64,000 nucleotides of DNA from assembly GCA_963797675.1 (NCBI GenBank), contig CAWCQQ010000001.1:1-64000 (forward strand), in the 5' to 3' direction. Made by a program: the position numbers and the translations under genes. Of the stretch, positions 1 to 9,783 are shown one piece after another (positions within the stretch are counted from its first letter, which is position 1; every line of letters starts with the position of its first letter). This DNA is from DASQPR01 sp963797675 (GTDB lineage Bacteria > Actinomycetota > Actinomycetes > Mycobacteriales > Micromonosporaceae). The notes beneath the pieces were generated by a model. It ran no database searches. It saw nothing but the letters and a program-made list of their open reading frames with translations, and was not told where the DNA came from.

Positions 1-3000
1 ATGAACTCGAAATCCTGAACATTGTCGAAGCTGGGATCGAAGCCACCGACCGCGATCGCCAAGGTTCTCCGAGCGACCAGTGATGACCGACATACATGAC
101 ACCGAGAAACAGATCAGCGGTCCCGATCGGGTTTGACAAGCGGCTCTTCAGGCGCGCCGCTTGCATCTCCGTACTCCTGATCCGTATAGACCACGTCGAC
201 GGCTCGGCTCTTCGTTGACCTCGCGGACCACAGCGAGCAGAGCATCCGGAAGCACAAGATCGTCGTGGTCGACCAGCGCTATGTACTCGCCACGCGCAAC
301 ATCTAGAGCCTTGTTCGTCGCAGCTGAGATGCCCGAATTCGTTTCTAAGCGTGTGGCAGAGATCCGACCATCCCACCCGGTCAGTTCGGATAGGAACGTG
401 ATGAGCGCCTCGGAAGTGCTCCCGTCGTCGACGAGGATCAATTCCCATCGGTCATACGACTGCGACAGGATGGATTTGACGGTGTCCGAGAGAACGTCCG
501 TGGGTGATTGAATGTGGGAATCAAGACCGAGATCAGTCGGCGGTATTGAGTTGCTCCGCCGTCGAACTGCCTCGGCCCGGCCACGCCACGCAAGCACCTG
601 CCTTACGGTCTCGGCGTCGTCGTGCTCCAGCGCGGTGTTTGCGAGATCCGTCGCTCTCCACGGAAGCCCAGCCGTTCGAGTGGACGAGCCACTCTCCGAT
701 CTCCTCTTCCAGGCTTCGGGGAGGCAACCCGTGGACAGATGCCGAGCTGCCGTTGGGCGGTAGAGGACGTCGACCTTCACGCTTACCCGTAAGCACAAAA
801 TGCAGCAGGGGTTCATTTCTGCTTCCCGAACGTCGGGATTCGTATCGAGGTAGTAGGTGGTTGAGAAACGGCGGCTGGGGTCACGCCCTTCGCGCCATCC
901 CACTCCGGAGTAGTGGTCTAGTGCGTCGACCCCGGCTTCTGCGATGTCCGGATATGCCGCGTGGTAGTGCTCGGAGTCGAACTCAGGGGCCAGCAGGTCC
1001 CGTTGATGCTCCGACAGCCACGTTAGCGCCGCGTCGTCTTGCGCCGTGACCGGTGGTGCTTCTGGCACTTGCGTTGAATCAAAACGGCCGGAACCCTCGG
1101 CGATCGCTTCGTCGTGTTGCTCGTCGGCGCCGAGGAGGCCTCGATGGCGTGTACAGCAGTTGGTGGCCGATGTAACCGTCAACCGCGCGGCCTTCCCGAC
1201 GCCCGTACTCGACGTAGTGCATCAGGGGATCGATCCCCGCCGCAAGGACGTCAGCGTTGGCCAGCAGGTACGAGTCGACGTCGAACTCACCTGACCGTCG
1301 GAGGGCCAGGTACCGCCTGAGGTAGCTCAACTTCCTTCGGTCGGGGGCAAGAGCCATGTACCAAGCTGCGACAGGGTCCGGCGCCGCGAGGTGCGGCGGT
1401 TGGTCACGGACTGCAACGCGTGGAGCAGCGCTCGGTGCGCAGCTAGCGCCGCCTCGAGCTGCTGAAGTTTCGGCCGCAAGCCCGTCGGCATGGGTGCGCG
1501 CCGTTTGGAGTTCAGCGACAAGGCGGTGATGTTCCGTTCGAGCCGCGTCGTGTTCGGCGCTGAATGCCGCTCGCTCAGCAACGAGCTTCGGACTTCAGCG
1601 ATCCTTCGAGGGGCGTTCGTGCGGTCCTCGAGCTTCACTCAGCAGAACGAGTGACCTCCGCATCGAACTCCGCTCCCCGTGCGGCGGACTCCTCGGAAGG
1701 CGGTCGCCGCCGTTTGCTCATGCTCGCCGAGCGCTGCCGCGGCGCTCTCGAGAGCAGCCTCGAGGTTCTCGACCAAGATGAGAAGCCGACGTGCTCCTCG
1801 AGCACGTCCGCGACCTCCGCCTGCAGCCGGTCTCGCTCGGCTCGGGACGCCTCTAGCTCGGCATCGGCGATCGCTAGCAGCTCGTCGGCCGTTGCTGCCA
1901 GCTCCCTGGGCGTCCAATGACGTTTCTTCGAGCTGCTTTGCGAGCCGGCTCGCCTCGGCGTTTGCGGCATCCAGATCTGCGAGCATCTGTCCGCGCTCTG
2001 CAGCAGTCTCCGACTCTGCAGCAAGGATCCGCGCAGTGAGCTGTTCCGTATCCGCGCGAGCTGCCGTGAGCTCTCGAAGCAGGTCTCCACGGTCCGATGT
2101 CGCTTGCGCCTCCAGCGCCGCGAGCGCGGCGATGGAGCCCGCGACCCGCTCCTCGAGTTGCTCGATCGTCGCCCGCGCAGCGTCGAGGTCCAGTCAGCAA
2201 GCTCTCCCGTTCAGCGCTCGAGCTTGCCTCGAGTGCCGCAGCGCGGGAGATGGCCTCGTCCGCCGCGGTCCTGAGTCGGTCCACCTCCGCAGAGACGATG
2301 TTCAGCTCCTCACGCATGCCGGCGGTCTCCCATCCGCGGCATCCACGCGAGCCTGAGCGGCCTCGACTGCGGCCGTTAGGTGTACCACCTCGTCGCCAAA
2401 GCGCCCGACTTCCTGCGCCAGCCGGTCACGTTCAGCGTGGAGCGCGCGACCTCGGCCTCGTGTGTAGCCGCCTGGGAAGCAGAGGCGGCGAGGGCGCTGT
2501 CAAGCTCCCCGACCTCCTCCTGGAGCTGTTGAACCTCGGCTGCTCGCGCCTCGAGCACAAGATCGCGTGCTTCCAGGTCGGCGCCAAGTGCGTCCCGCGC
2601 CGCGGCTGCTTGAAGCACCTGCTCTCGAGATGCGTGAAGTTCGAGCCGAGCCTCTTCGATGATCGGGCCGAAGGCAATGTCCGCCCGCGCGAGCTCGTCA
2701 CGAATCTGGTCGAGAATGTGCACCGGGTCGGATGCGCGAAGCGCGAAATAGGCCTCCTTGACCCAACTGACGACATCGGCTCGTCCCTCGATGTCTCTCC
2801 AGTCGAACACGTGGTGACGAAGCCGTTCCGAGAGGAAGTGCTCGACCTCGACGGTAGCTCGGTGGGATTCCCGGGCCACGTGACGGCGAGATCGTCGCCG
2901 ACTCCCGCAACTACTCCCTGCCAGTTCCGGAGGAGCTCGTCGTACATGACGAAGGACCGTGGGCGACCTCGCGAATGCTGCTCGGACTCGATTGTGTGTC

Positions 3001-3572
3001 GCAGCCAGAGGAGGAGCGACTTCGTGGTCGTGAACCCGTCGCGTGCTTTCAAGGAAGCCGCCACCTCGAGTGGGTTTCGCACGGCGATAGCGATGGCGGG
3101 TGCGATCTGGAGCTCTGCCAGAACCGCAAGCCAGAGCGGAAGCAGCCGCGAGATCCGCGGGTCCTTGACGACGAAAGCGGCGACGTGCCGTACTCCTCGT
3201 GAAGCAGGAGTGCCAGTTGCTGGCGCAGCTCCCGCGCTGCGGACGATACGAATGCTCCGTCCGGGAGGGCTCCACGTCGTCCCACGAAGAGCCGATGCTC
3301 TGCAGGAAGTCATCGTGCGCCTGAACCACCATCGCCGGTTCCCAGAAGCCAAGCTCGTTGTCTCCCTCGAGCGGCGGGATGACGTGCCTCGGTAGGTCGC
3401 AGCCAATAAGGCTCAGTACGCGCGCAAGCGCGGACGTCCCGCTCCTGTGTGAGCCGGCGACCAGGATCGCTCTGCGCTCGAGAACGGGAGTTGGCGCAGG
3501 GCCCTGGCCGATCTCGACGGCTAGACCGTCAAACTCGTCGTTCAACTGCACCGTACCCCTTTCGATACCCAC
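1..3572 (-). CDS. Sulfotransferase / coiled-coil / GT2 glycosyltransferase (frameshifted, 3' end outside window)
   Basis: One long polypeptide appears to be spread over several frames. The N-terminus (3572 down to about 2750) has a sulfotransferase fold: a P-loop-like PAPS site (AGSHRSGTSALARVL), then KDPRISRLLPLW and IAVRNPLEVAASLKARD after a frame change. From about 2700 to 1400 the translation in alternating frames is Ala/Glu/Arg/Leu-rich coiled coil. From 1357 two repeats of the type FDVDSYLLANADVLAAG / FDSEHYHAAYPDIAEAG appear, as found in front of surface glycosyltransferases. A GT2 domain follows with ILVDDGST and ALVDHDDLV. The last part, GGFDPSFDNVQDFEF, is readable only after two more shifts near 60-120, and the gene runs off the left edge. 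It probably modifies or builds a cell-surface glycan. Joining the pieces into one gene is my inference; the domain calls are clear. Confidence 0.7.
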
Positions 3573-4449
3573 CGTAAGGCGCTGACGAGAACATCAGATT
3601 GGCGGTCGCGCCCGAATCCTTGGAGGCACAGCGCCGACCCCCGCACCGCCACAACCTCCTCGCGAGGTTACTGCCAATAGCGGGAGTCTGCGAGAGGGTG
3701 CCGGTCCGGTATCGAGGCCCGAAATCGCCCTCGAGCGGCATCGGCGGAAGAACCCTTCTGCGGGCTGTCTGTATAGGTCGAAGTGCTGCGTCATGTCGGC
3801 CTGACCGCCTCCAGAAAAAGCAGGTCTGTCCTCGAAGCGTAGACGGTGCGGCGGATCTTTCTTTCAGTGACGCGGAGGCCCGCACGTTCGATCGACAAGA
3901 GCAGGTCGTCCAGGGTGCCGTGCTCGGTCGGGGTCTCGACCTCCAACCCCTCCGAGCGGTTCCAGAGGAAGTCGCTCTTCGGCACAGGAGATCGATCGCC
4001 GAGAGCAGCCGCCGCGCCGTGCTCGAGCCAGTGCGAGACAGCTGCACGGTCTCCTCGCGCTCCGCCCGGGTCATATAGGCGAGCGCGCCCATCGAGAAGA
4101 TGCGGCTGTACGCCTGGGCCGCCTCGTGCTCGCAGACGCCGACACGCTGACGGTCGCGAATCTCGAGCCGGTTCTCGCGTGCTCGAGCGTTCCGGAATTG
4201 CCGGAGTTACCGCCCTCTACCCTTCCCATGCCGTTTCGCGGGGAAAGACCAAGGTGACGTCCGTGACGTGGGGGAGTCAGCGGGAAAGCTGGAAGGTCGC
4301 CTCCAGCTCCGGGCGCCCGCCGAAGCACGACGATGTCCGCCCGCCACCGCGTCCACGGTAGGCGCCTGAGCGCGAGTTAGGGGGGCCGCAATCCGCGAGA
4401 GGAATCCCGGCGTCGGGCTCGCGGGGACGAGGAACGTCACGTTGCGCAT
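3547..4449 (-). CDS. Unrecognised frame-broken coding region (two or three ORFs)
   Basis: No family recognised. Reading downstream on the minus strand, an ATG at 4449 starts MRNVTFLVPASPTPGFLSRI. After shifts this continues as LRRLPWTRWRADIVVL, GGRPELEATFQLSR and DVTLVFPRETAWEG. From about 4180 another stretch reads EHEAAQAYSRIFSMGALAYM, then from 3985 FLWNRSEGLEVETPTEHG and IERAGLRVTERKIRRTVYAS, ending at 3791 with a stop. A third small ORF starts at 3794 (MTQHFDLYRQPAEGFF) and can be followed through shifts to about 3547. The sense strand is convincing because the broken pieces join into protein-like text and all neighbours run the same way. The position between a sulfotransferase/GT gene and a methyltransferase suggests a surface-glycan role. 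Function is unknown. Confidence 0.45.
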
Positions 4450-4525
4450 AGGCGCTGTCAGCGCTGCCGCAGCCGATCTCCTTCGGCCCCTCCATCGAGC
4501 AGATAACGGGGGGTCACGAGCTCCC

Positions 4526-5396
4526 TCATGGTGATCGAGGCTTGCGGGCAGCCACGAAGACCTGTGGTAGGTCCTCCTGATCGGAGACGACCAGAAGCTC
4601 GAGCCCGAGCTCCGGGAGCACCGCTCGAGGTATGAGCGACTGATGATGGCTTCGCCGTAGAAAGCAGCCGAGCGCATGTCGCCACCACCCGTTGGTACGA
4701 ACAGAACCCGCTCTCCTCGGTCGGCGGCGCGCGCCCATTCATCCTTCTCGAACGCAGCGCCGCGCAGCGCAGCACGGTAATAGGCGTTGCCGCTTTGGCT
4801 GAGACCGTCCCAGACAGCAAGGTGTGCCTGTTTGAGCGTCGTGAAGAAGACGTGACCACCAGGGCGAGAACCCTGCTGAACTCGCGCATCCAGCGCCTGA
4901 AGACGTGCTCGGCAAGATGGCTGAACACGGAGTAGGCAGCCACGACGTCGAAAGAATGCTCGGCGAACCCGAGAGGTGGCTCCACATCGCAGACGTCAAA
5001 GTTTCCATCTGGCATAGCGGCTCGACAGATCGCGATGCACTGCGGGTCGATATCGACTCCGACGAGGTGATCCGTGTCGCGGAGAAAGAACCGACTAATG
5101 CGGCCCCAACCGCATCCGAAATCGAGAAGTCGGCCCACGGCGCCGTCCTGCGAACGCCGCAGTACTTCATGAATCAGTCTGTAGAACTCGCCGCCTTCCT
5201 TCATAGCGGCGAGCCCAGATGAGCCGACAAATGCCGCTTGCGTTTCCTCTTTCGGCATCGGCGGGGGAGGAGGGAGAGTGGCGTCCGCTTTCAGCCCTGC
5301 AAGGAACGCGACCCACTCGTCAACTTCGAGTCCAGCCGCGATTTTCCACTGGCCGTGACTCACGTGGGCAAGACTAGCGTGCGCGACGTGACCCAT
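4526..5396 (-). CDS. Class I SAM-dependent methyltransferase (frameshifted)
   Basis: The N-terminal two thirds is intact and shows the Rossmann methyltransferase signature: motif I RLLDFGCGWGRISRFF, then HLVGVDID (acidic ribose-binding end of beta 2), and DVVAAYSVFSHLAEHVF followed by REFSRVL. After about 4860 the frame changes. The C-terminus is recovered in another frame, with LPELGLELLVVSDQEDLPQV just before a stop at 4526. The usual length for a small-molecule or sugar methyltransferase (about 285 residues) fits the whole span. The start could also lie further in, at the Met before PKEETQAAF. The glycan-synthesis context suggests methylation of a sugar or nucleotide sugar. Substrate unknown. 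Confidence 0.75.
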
Positions 5397-5621
5397 TCAT
5401 TGCGTGTCCTCGAATCGGCGCACTCGAGGACGTCCCCTCCATCGATGACTTGATGGCATGACGACCGCCTGGCCAATCGTATGGGCAGAGATACTCGGGA
5501 CCTACGACAGAGCTTGATCGGGCTCGGACGAACGCGACCGCCGGTCTGTTGGGGTGCTGCGCCTTCGGCTTGACAGGAGCCTCGCGCATCACGGCGACCG
5601 AGCTTCCGGCGTTGCCGCCGG
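5397..5621. other. Gap between methyltransferase and aminotransferase genes
   Basis: On the minus strand there is an 83-codon open frame (5625 to 5374) with a patch reading VVGPEYLCPYDWPGGRH, which looks protein-like but matches nothing I know. It may be the remnant of another broken gene. I see no hairpin or promoter that stands out. Confidence 0.3.
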
Positions 5622-6495
5622 TCACCGGCGTCCGAGTCCGCGTGCGACCGCTGCACCGATCCGGTCGACAGCCCGCTCGTCGAGATCGACGGCAAAGGGA
5701 AGTCCGAGCAGGCGGGGCGCGAGCTTCTTCGTCACGGGGAGCGGGTCCGCAGAGCTGACGCTGAACTGCGCATGTGCCTGAAGACCTCTTCCGTACCAGA
5801 GCCGGTGGGAGACGCCGTCTTCCGCAAGACTTGCGGCAACGTCGTTCGCCTCGAGCTGCGTTCTCGCCTGAAACAGGACGTAGGGCGACGCGACCTCGGG
5901 CCTGCCGATGCGAGGCGGTCTGCCTGGCCGAGCCTGTCGAAGCGCGCCCGGTAGAGGTCGAGAACGCGCGCCGTGGCCTCTTGCGACGGGGATGCCTGTT
6001 CGTTCACGGAACTCGAGCCAGGCGGGATGCGGAACAGGGCGCCCGAACGGGGCGACCGGGATCACGATTCCTACCTCGTCAAGATCGGCTCGAGCGGCGA
6101 CTCGCTCCTGACCAGCTGCCATGTCGCCGGATCGACGTCGGCGATCCGCAGCCTGTAGCCGCACGACTCCGCGGCCGCTGCAGTGGCGACGAAGGTGAGC
6201 GCCGGGACGATTGCAACTGGCCGCTCGGCGTCAGCCCGGCCTGCCGCGGCGAGAATGGCAGCGATCAGCGCGGAGGTCCCGGAGCTGGCGGTGACGACGC
6301 CGCCGAGCGGGAGCGAGAAGCGGCGGCAGAGACGCTCCTCGAGTTCGAGTGCTAGCGGGCCCCAGTTTGTGTAGACGCGCGTTGCGTCTATCCGGCGTAG
6401 ATACGGCAGAAGCTGCTCCGCCCGGGGAAGGAGGGGCGCAGGACGGGAATCGTCGGCTCGATCCGGCCTCGGGCCGGGACGAGCTCCGTTTCGAT
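5622..6495 (-). CDS. DegT/DnrJ/EryC1-type sugar aminotransferase with internal deletion
   Basis: PLP-dependent nucleotide-sugar aminotransferase family. The N-terminal half reads, in one frame, PVLRPSFPRAEQLLPYLRRI, TRVYTNWGPLALELEERLCR and VTASSGTSALIAAILAA, typical of DegT proteins. Near 6110 the frame changes and continues GIVIPVAPFGRPVPHPAWLE. After RERTGIPV the text jumps straight to SQEATARVLDLYRARFDRLG and then to the C-terminal SHRLWYGRGLQAHAQF and LGLPFAVDLDE. The segment that normally carries the DxAxxxG and S-x-H-x-x-K residues, including the Schiff-base lysine, is absent, so the gene is about 70-80 residues shorter than the family. As written it could not be a normal aminotransferase. 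No ATG is visible in frame, so the start is uncertain. Confidence 0.65.
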
Positions 6496-6616
6496 CGCTT
6501 GGGACTCACCGCATCAGCAGCTTAGGTCGTCCGCGACGGCTGAGTGCGGTGAGCGAGCGTGGTACACGCGGCTATGCGCACATTGACCCGTCGCTACACT
6601 CGCCGCAGGGCGGGAC

Positions 6617-7273
6617 ATGGCGATGAGTGAAGTCACACCTCAGCGGTACCTCTCGACCGCCAATGAGGCGAATCTCGACCGCCATGGCGACAGTCATCTG
6701 GGTGTCGGCTACACGAAGTCGCCGGCCGAGGCCACGGAGCGCTACGCGATCATGCTGGGCGCGACTCGCGAACAGGAGGAACCCGTTTCCCTCCTGGATC
6801 TCGGCTGCGGCTTGGCCCACATGCTCGACTACATTCGCTCCCACCAGGAATGGGACCGCATCCGCTACACGGGCCTGGACCTCTCGCCCCGGTATATCGA
6901 AGCCGCGCGGGAGCGCCATCCCGATGCGGATCTGATCGAGGTGGACATCCTCGATCGGGATGCGGCGCTTCCCGACTACGACTACGTCGTCATGAATGGC
7001 GTGTTCAACTATCGGGGTGAGCTGAGCCGTGAGCGAATGCTGGCCTACTGGAAGCGAATGACGGCCGCCGCCTTTCGCCATTGCCGGCGAGGGATCGTCT
7101 TCAACGTGATGTCCAAGCTCGTCGACTGGGAGCGCGATGACCTGTTCCATCTTCCGTTCGACACCATGTCCCGATTCGTGGCAGACGAATTGAGCCGGCA
7201 CTTCGTCATCCGGCACGACTACGACGCCTACGAATACACGGTCTACGTGTATCGATCCCCGAGCATCTCCTGA
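6617..7273 (+). CDS. Class I SAM-dependent methyltransferase
   Basis: Intact 218-residue protein. Motif I is SLLDLGCGLAHMLDYI, followed by RYTGLDLSPRYIEAAR (motif II) and DYVVMNGVFNYRGELS. This is the compact type found in glycan and secondary-metabolite clusters. Two Met codons lie three residues apart (6617 and 6623). It is the first gene of a plus-strand trio, with the next ATG 10 nt after its stop, so co-transcription is likely. It diverges from the DegT-type gene, and the roughly 120 bp between them should hold promoters for both. Substrate unknown; the neighbouring WbqC and sugar-transferase-like genes favour a glycan. Confidence 0.85.
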   Translation: MAMSEVTPQRYLSTANEANLDRHGDSHLGVGYTKSPAEATERYAIMLGATREQEEPVSLLDLGCGLAHMLDYIRSHQEWDRIRYTGLDLSPRYIEAARERHPDADLIEVDILDRDAALPDYDYVVMNGVFNYRGELSRERMLAYWKRMTAAAFRHCRRGIVFNVMSKLVDWERDDLFHLPFDTMSRFVADELSRHFVIRHDYDAYEYTVYVYRSPSIS

Positions 7274-7283
7274 GCCAAGCCGG

Positions 7284-8234
7284 ATGAGGCTGGAGTTCCT
7301 GATGTGCGGGAGTCCGACCGACGCCTTCTGGTCGCAGGCGGCGATGTTTCGCCTCGGGCTCGACGCCCTCGGCGGGGCCTACGCCTCGGCACGCCAGGCC
7401 CTCTGCCTCGGAGCCCCGGGTGAGCAGTCGATCCCGGACCGCTGGCGACCTTGGTTCGAGCGCATCGAGGTTCAGTGGACAGACGAGGCCGAGTACCGCG
7501 AACGTGGAGGTCACGCGCAAAGCAGCGCGCTCTACGGGATGGCCGGTTCCTCAGCGGACCTGAGCATCATCTGCGACGCGGACACCCTGCTGCTGCGGCC
7601 ACTCCCCGATGAGTTCCTGGAACGCTCGGCGGCTGCGCCGGCCGTTTCCGGAGTTATCGCGCACTATCCGCCGCCGCTCTCCGCCTATCCCGGAACCCCG
7701 GTGAGGTCCTTCGCGGGAGCTGACCAGCTCTGGGATGCCCTCTCGGAGGAGATTCTCGGGCGCCCGATCGAACGGCCCTACGGCTACACGCTCTTGAAGG
7801 GAACCGCGCGTGCCGGTGAAAGGTGCCCGTTCTACGTCAACCACGGCTTCATCGCGGGACCTCCGGGTTCGATCGCCGCCCTTGGTGATCAGGTTCGGCA
7901 GATCCTGCCTCAGGTGCGCGGGATCCTGGACAACGACTTCTGCTACCAGCTCGCCATCCCTTACGCACTCGAGCGGGCTGGGATCGACCACCAGGTGCTG
8001 CCGATGCGGTTCAACTACCCCCTCGATCCGGTTTGCGACAGGCTCTACCCGGGAGAGGTTTGCGACATCCGCTTGGCCCACTACCTGAGGACGGAGCTCT
8101 TCGACCGCCACAGGATCTTCGTGGAGACCGAGGCGTTCCACCGCTTCATGACTCTGCCTCTGGTGGAGAGCAACAAGGTTTTCCGAGATGCCGTGAGGCG
8201 CCTCACGGATGGGCGGTTTCCCTTCCCCGAATGA
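7284..8234 (+). CDS. Putative GT-A-fold glycosyltransferase-like protein
   Basis: 316 residues, uninterrupted. I do not recognise an exact family. The core LSIICDADTLLLRPLPDEFL carries a DxD motif after a hydrophobic strand, the hallmark of metal-dependent GT-A glycosyltransferases. Further on are FYVNHGFIAGPPGSI and ILDNDFCYQLAIPYALE, which fit acceptor-side loops of such enzymes. No signal peptide or membrane segment is seen, so it should be cytoplasmic. Its stop overlaps the next gene start as ATGA (8231-8234), indicating translational coupling with the WbqC-like gene. Function as a glycosyltransferase is inferred from the motif and context. Confidence 0.65.
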   Translation: MRLEFLMCGSPTDAFWSQAAMFRLGLDALGGAYASARQALCLGAPGEQSIPDRWRPWFERIEVQWTDEAEYRERGGHAQSSALYGMAGSSADLSIICDADTLLLRPLPDEFLERSAAAPAVSGVIAHYPPPLSAYPGTPVRSFAGADQLWDALSEEILGRPIERPYGYTLLKGTARAGERCPFYVNHGFIAGPPGSIAALGDQVRQILPQVRGILDNDFCYQLAIPYALERAGIDHQVLPMRFNYPLDPVCDRLYPGEVCDIRLAHYLRTELFDRHRIFVETEAFHRFMTLPLVESNKVFRDAVRRLTDGRFPFPE

Positions 8235-8935
8235 ACGTCTCCATCATGCAGCCGTACCTGTTCCCCTACATCGGCTATTTCCAGCTGATGGCCTCGGCTG
8301 ACATCTTCGTGGTTCACGACGACGTGCAGTACATCAAGGGCGGCTGGATCAATCGCAATCGCATTCTTTCCAGCGGTGAGCCCCGCTGGGTCACGCTGCC
8401 GGTGGCGGCAGGGGCTCACCGGCTCAATATCAACCAGCGCGGCTATGCCCCCGGGGCGGAAGGCCCCGGCCAGTTCCTGCGGCGCCTCGAGGCCGGCTAT
8501 CGCGCTGCGCCCAACTTCGCCGAGGTATTCGAGCTGGTTGGAGCGCTCCTGCTTCACGAGGATCGAAATGTTGCCGCGTTCAACACGCACGCACTCCGGG
8601 GCGTCGCCAAATCGGTCGGAATCACGACTCCGCTAGTCGTCTCCTCGGAGATGACCAAGGACGACAGCCTGAGAGGCGAGGCCCGCGTCATCGCCATCTG
8701 CGAAGCCCTGGGCGCCGAGAGGTATGTGAACCCGATCGGCGGAACCGCGCTGTACCACCACGCTCGCTTCGCCGAGCACGGGCTCGAGCTGGCCTTTCTC
8801 CAGCCGGAGCCGCGTGCCTACCGGCAGTTCGGATCAGTCAGCGTGCCCGGCCTGTCCATCATCGATGTCCTGATGTTCAACGACGCCACCACGGTTAGAG
8901 AGATGCTCGAGGAGTTCACGCTGGTCGAGGGGTGA
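8231..8935 (+). CDS. WbqC-like family protein
   Basis: 234 residues; start fixed at 8231 by the ATGA overlap with the preceding gene. The N-terminus VSIMQPYLFPYIGYFQLMAS is the family signature, followed by DDVQYIKGGWINRNRIL and PRWVTLPV. WbqC-like proteins occur in O-antigen and other polysaccharide clusters and are thought to act in sugar or amino-sugar modification, though the reaction is not established. Complete and of normal length. The last 20 bases overlap the 3' end of the convergent GT2 gene. Confidence 0.88.
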   Translation: MNVSIMQPYLFPYIGYFQLMASADIFVVHDDVQYIKGGWINRNRILSSGEPRWVTLPVAAGAHRLNINQRGYAPGAEGPGQFLRRLEAGYRAAPNFAEVFELVGALLLHEDRNVAAFNTHALRGVAKSVGITTPLVVSSEMTKDDSLRGEARVIAICEALGAERYVNPIGGTALYHHARFAEHGLELAFLQPEPRAYRQFGSVSVPGLSIIDVLMFNDATTVREMLEEFTLVEG

Positions 8936-9783
8936 GCGCGTCCTGGTCGCGGCGGCAGAGCGCCCTGCCGAAGTTCTGCCGTGAGTAGGCCAGCTCGGCC
9001 TCCGAGACGGCGGCGCCGCACTCCGCGCAGTTGCCGGCCGGGGGCTCCGGTTCGAACTCGCGCCACGGCCTCCCGCCGAACGTCTCCCAGGCGAAGCGGC
9101 CGTACCGGTCGTAGTGATCGAGCACGCGCTTGTATTCGACCGCCCAACCGACGCCCGCGTCGCTCACGATCTCGTAGGCGGAGCGGACCCGCTCGAGCGA
9201 GGAGGCGGTCCATTTGTAGTGTGAGATGTCGAGGACGCCGGAGAACCCGCGCTCGCCGGTGAACCAGTGATGTGCCGCGCCCGGGGCGGGGTTCAGCAAC
9301 CCTTTCACGAGAATTCCCTTGTGGTCGTATCCACGCATGACTTCGCGGATGAAGCGCGACTTGATCGGATAGACCTCATTCAGATCCTCGTCGGGCGCGA
9401 ACCCGCGCGGCTGGCCGTCCAGCGGCGAAGCGGTCGTGCATGATCCCGCGGACCAGGTTTGCGCCGGCGCGCTCGGCGGCCTCGGCCGCGTCCTCAACCG
9501 ATTCGCATTCGAGGAACTCGTCCAGGTCGCAGATCACCACCCATTCGTCGTCCTCCTGGTGGAGCTTGCGCATATCGCTCACCGCGGCCGTGCCGGACAC
9601 GCTGTCCGCGACGTTCAGGCCTTCGATGAGGTTGACGGAGTGCCCTTCGGTCCGCTCCTCGACCTGGTCACGCAGTTCCCCGGGGATCGCGATATAGAAG
9701 TCGGTGACACCGATCGCCTCGTAGTGCCGCAGGAAGTGACCCAGGAGGCGCGGATCGTCGTAGACCGTGACGAAGAGCTTCAC
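8916..9783 (-). CDS. GT2-like glycosyltransferase with C-terminal Cys-rich tail (one frameshift)
   Basis: The N-terminal piece (9783 to about 9420) starts MKLFVTVYDDPRLLGHFLRH and continues GVTDFYIAIPG and WVVICDLDEFLECES. This is the pattern of glycosyltransferases with a short GT2 core, where DLDEF is the DxD-type metal site. The frame shifts near 9420-9440 and resumes as EVYPIKSRFIREVMRGYDHK and AHHWFTGERGFSG, then LDISHYKWTASSLERVR, all usual in this family. The last 35 residues hold CAEC followed 21 residues later by another Cys in ALCRRDQ, a zinc-ribbon-like tail. The stop at 9783/9780 overlaps the next gene upstream, so it is likely the last gene of a minus-strand operon starting near 11.8 kb. 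Confidence 0.7.
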
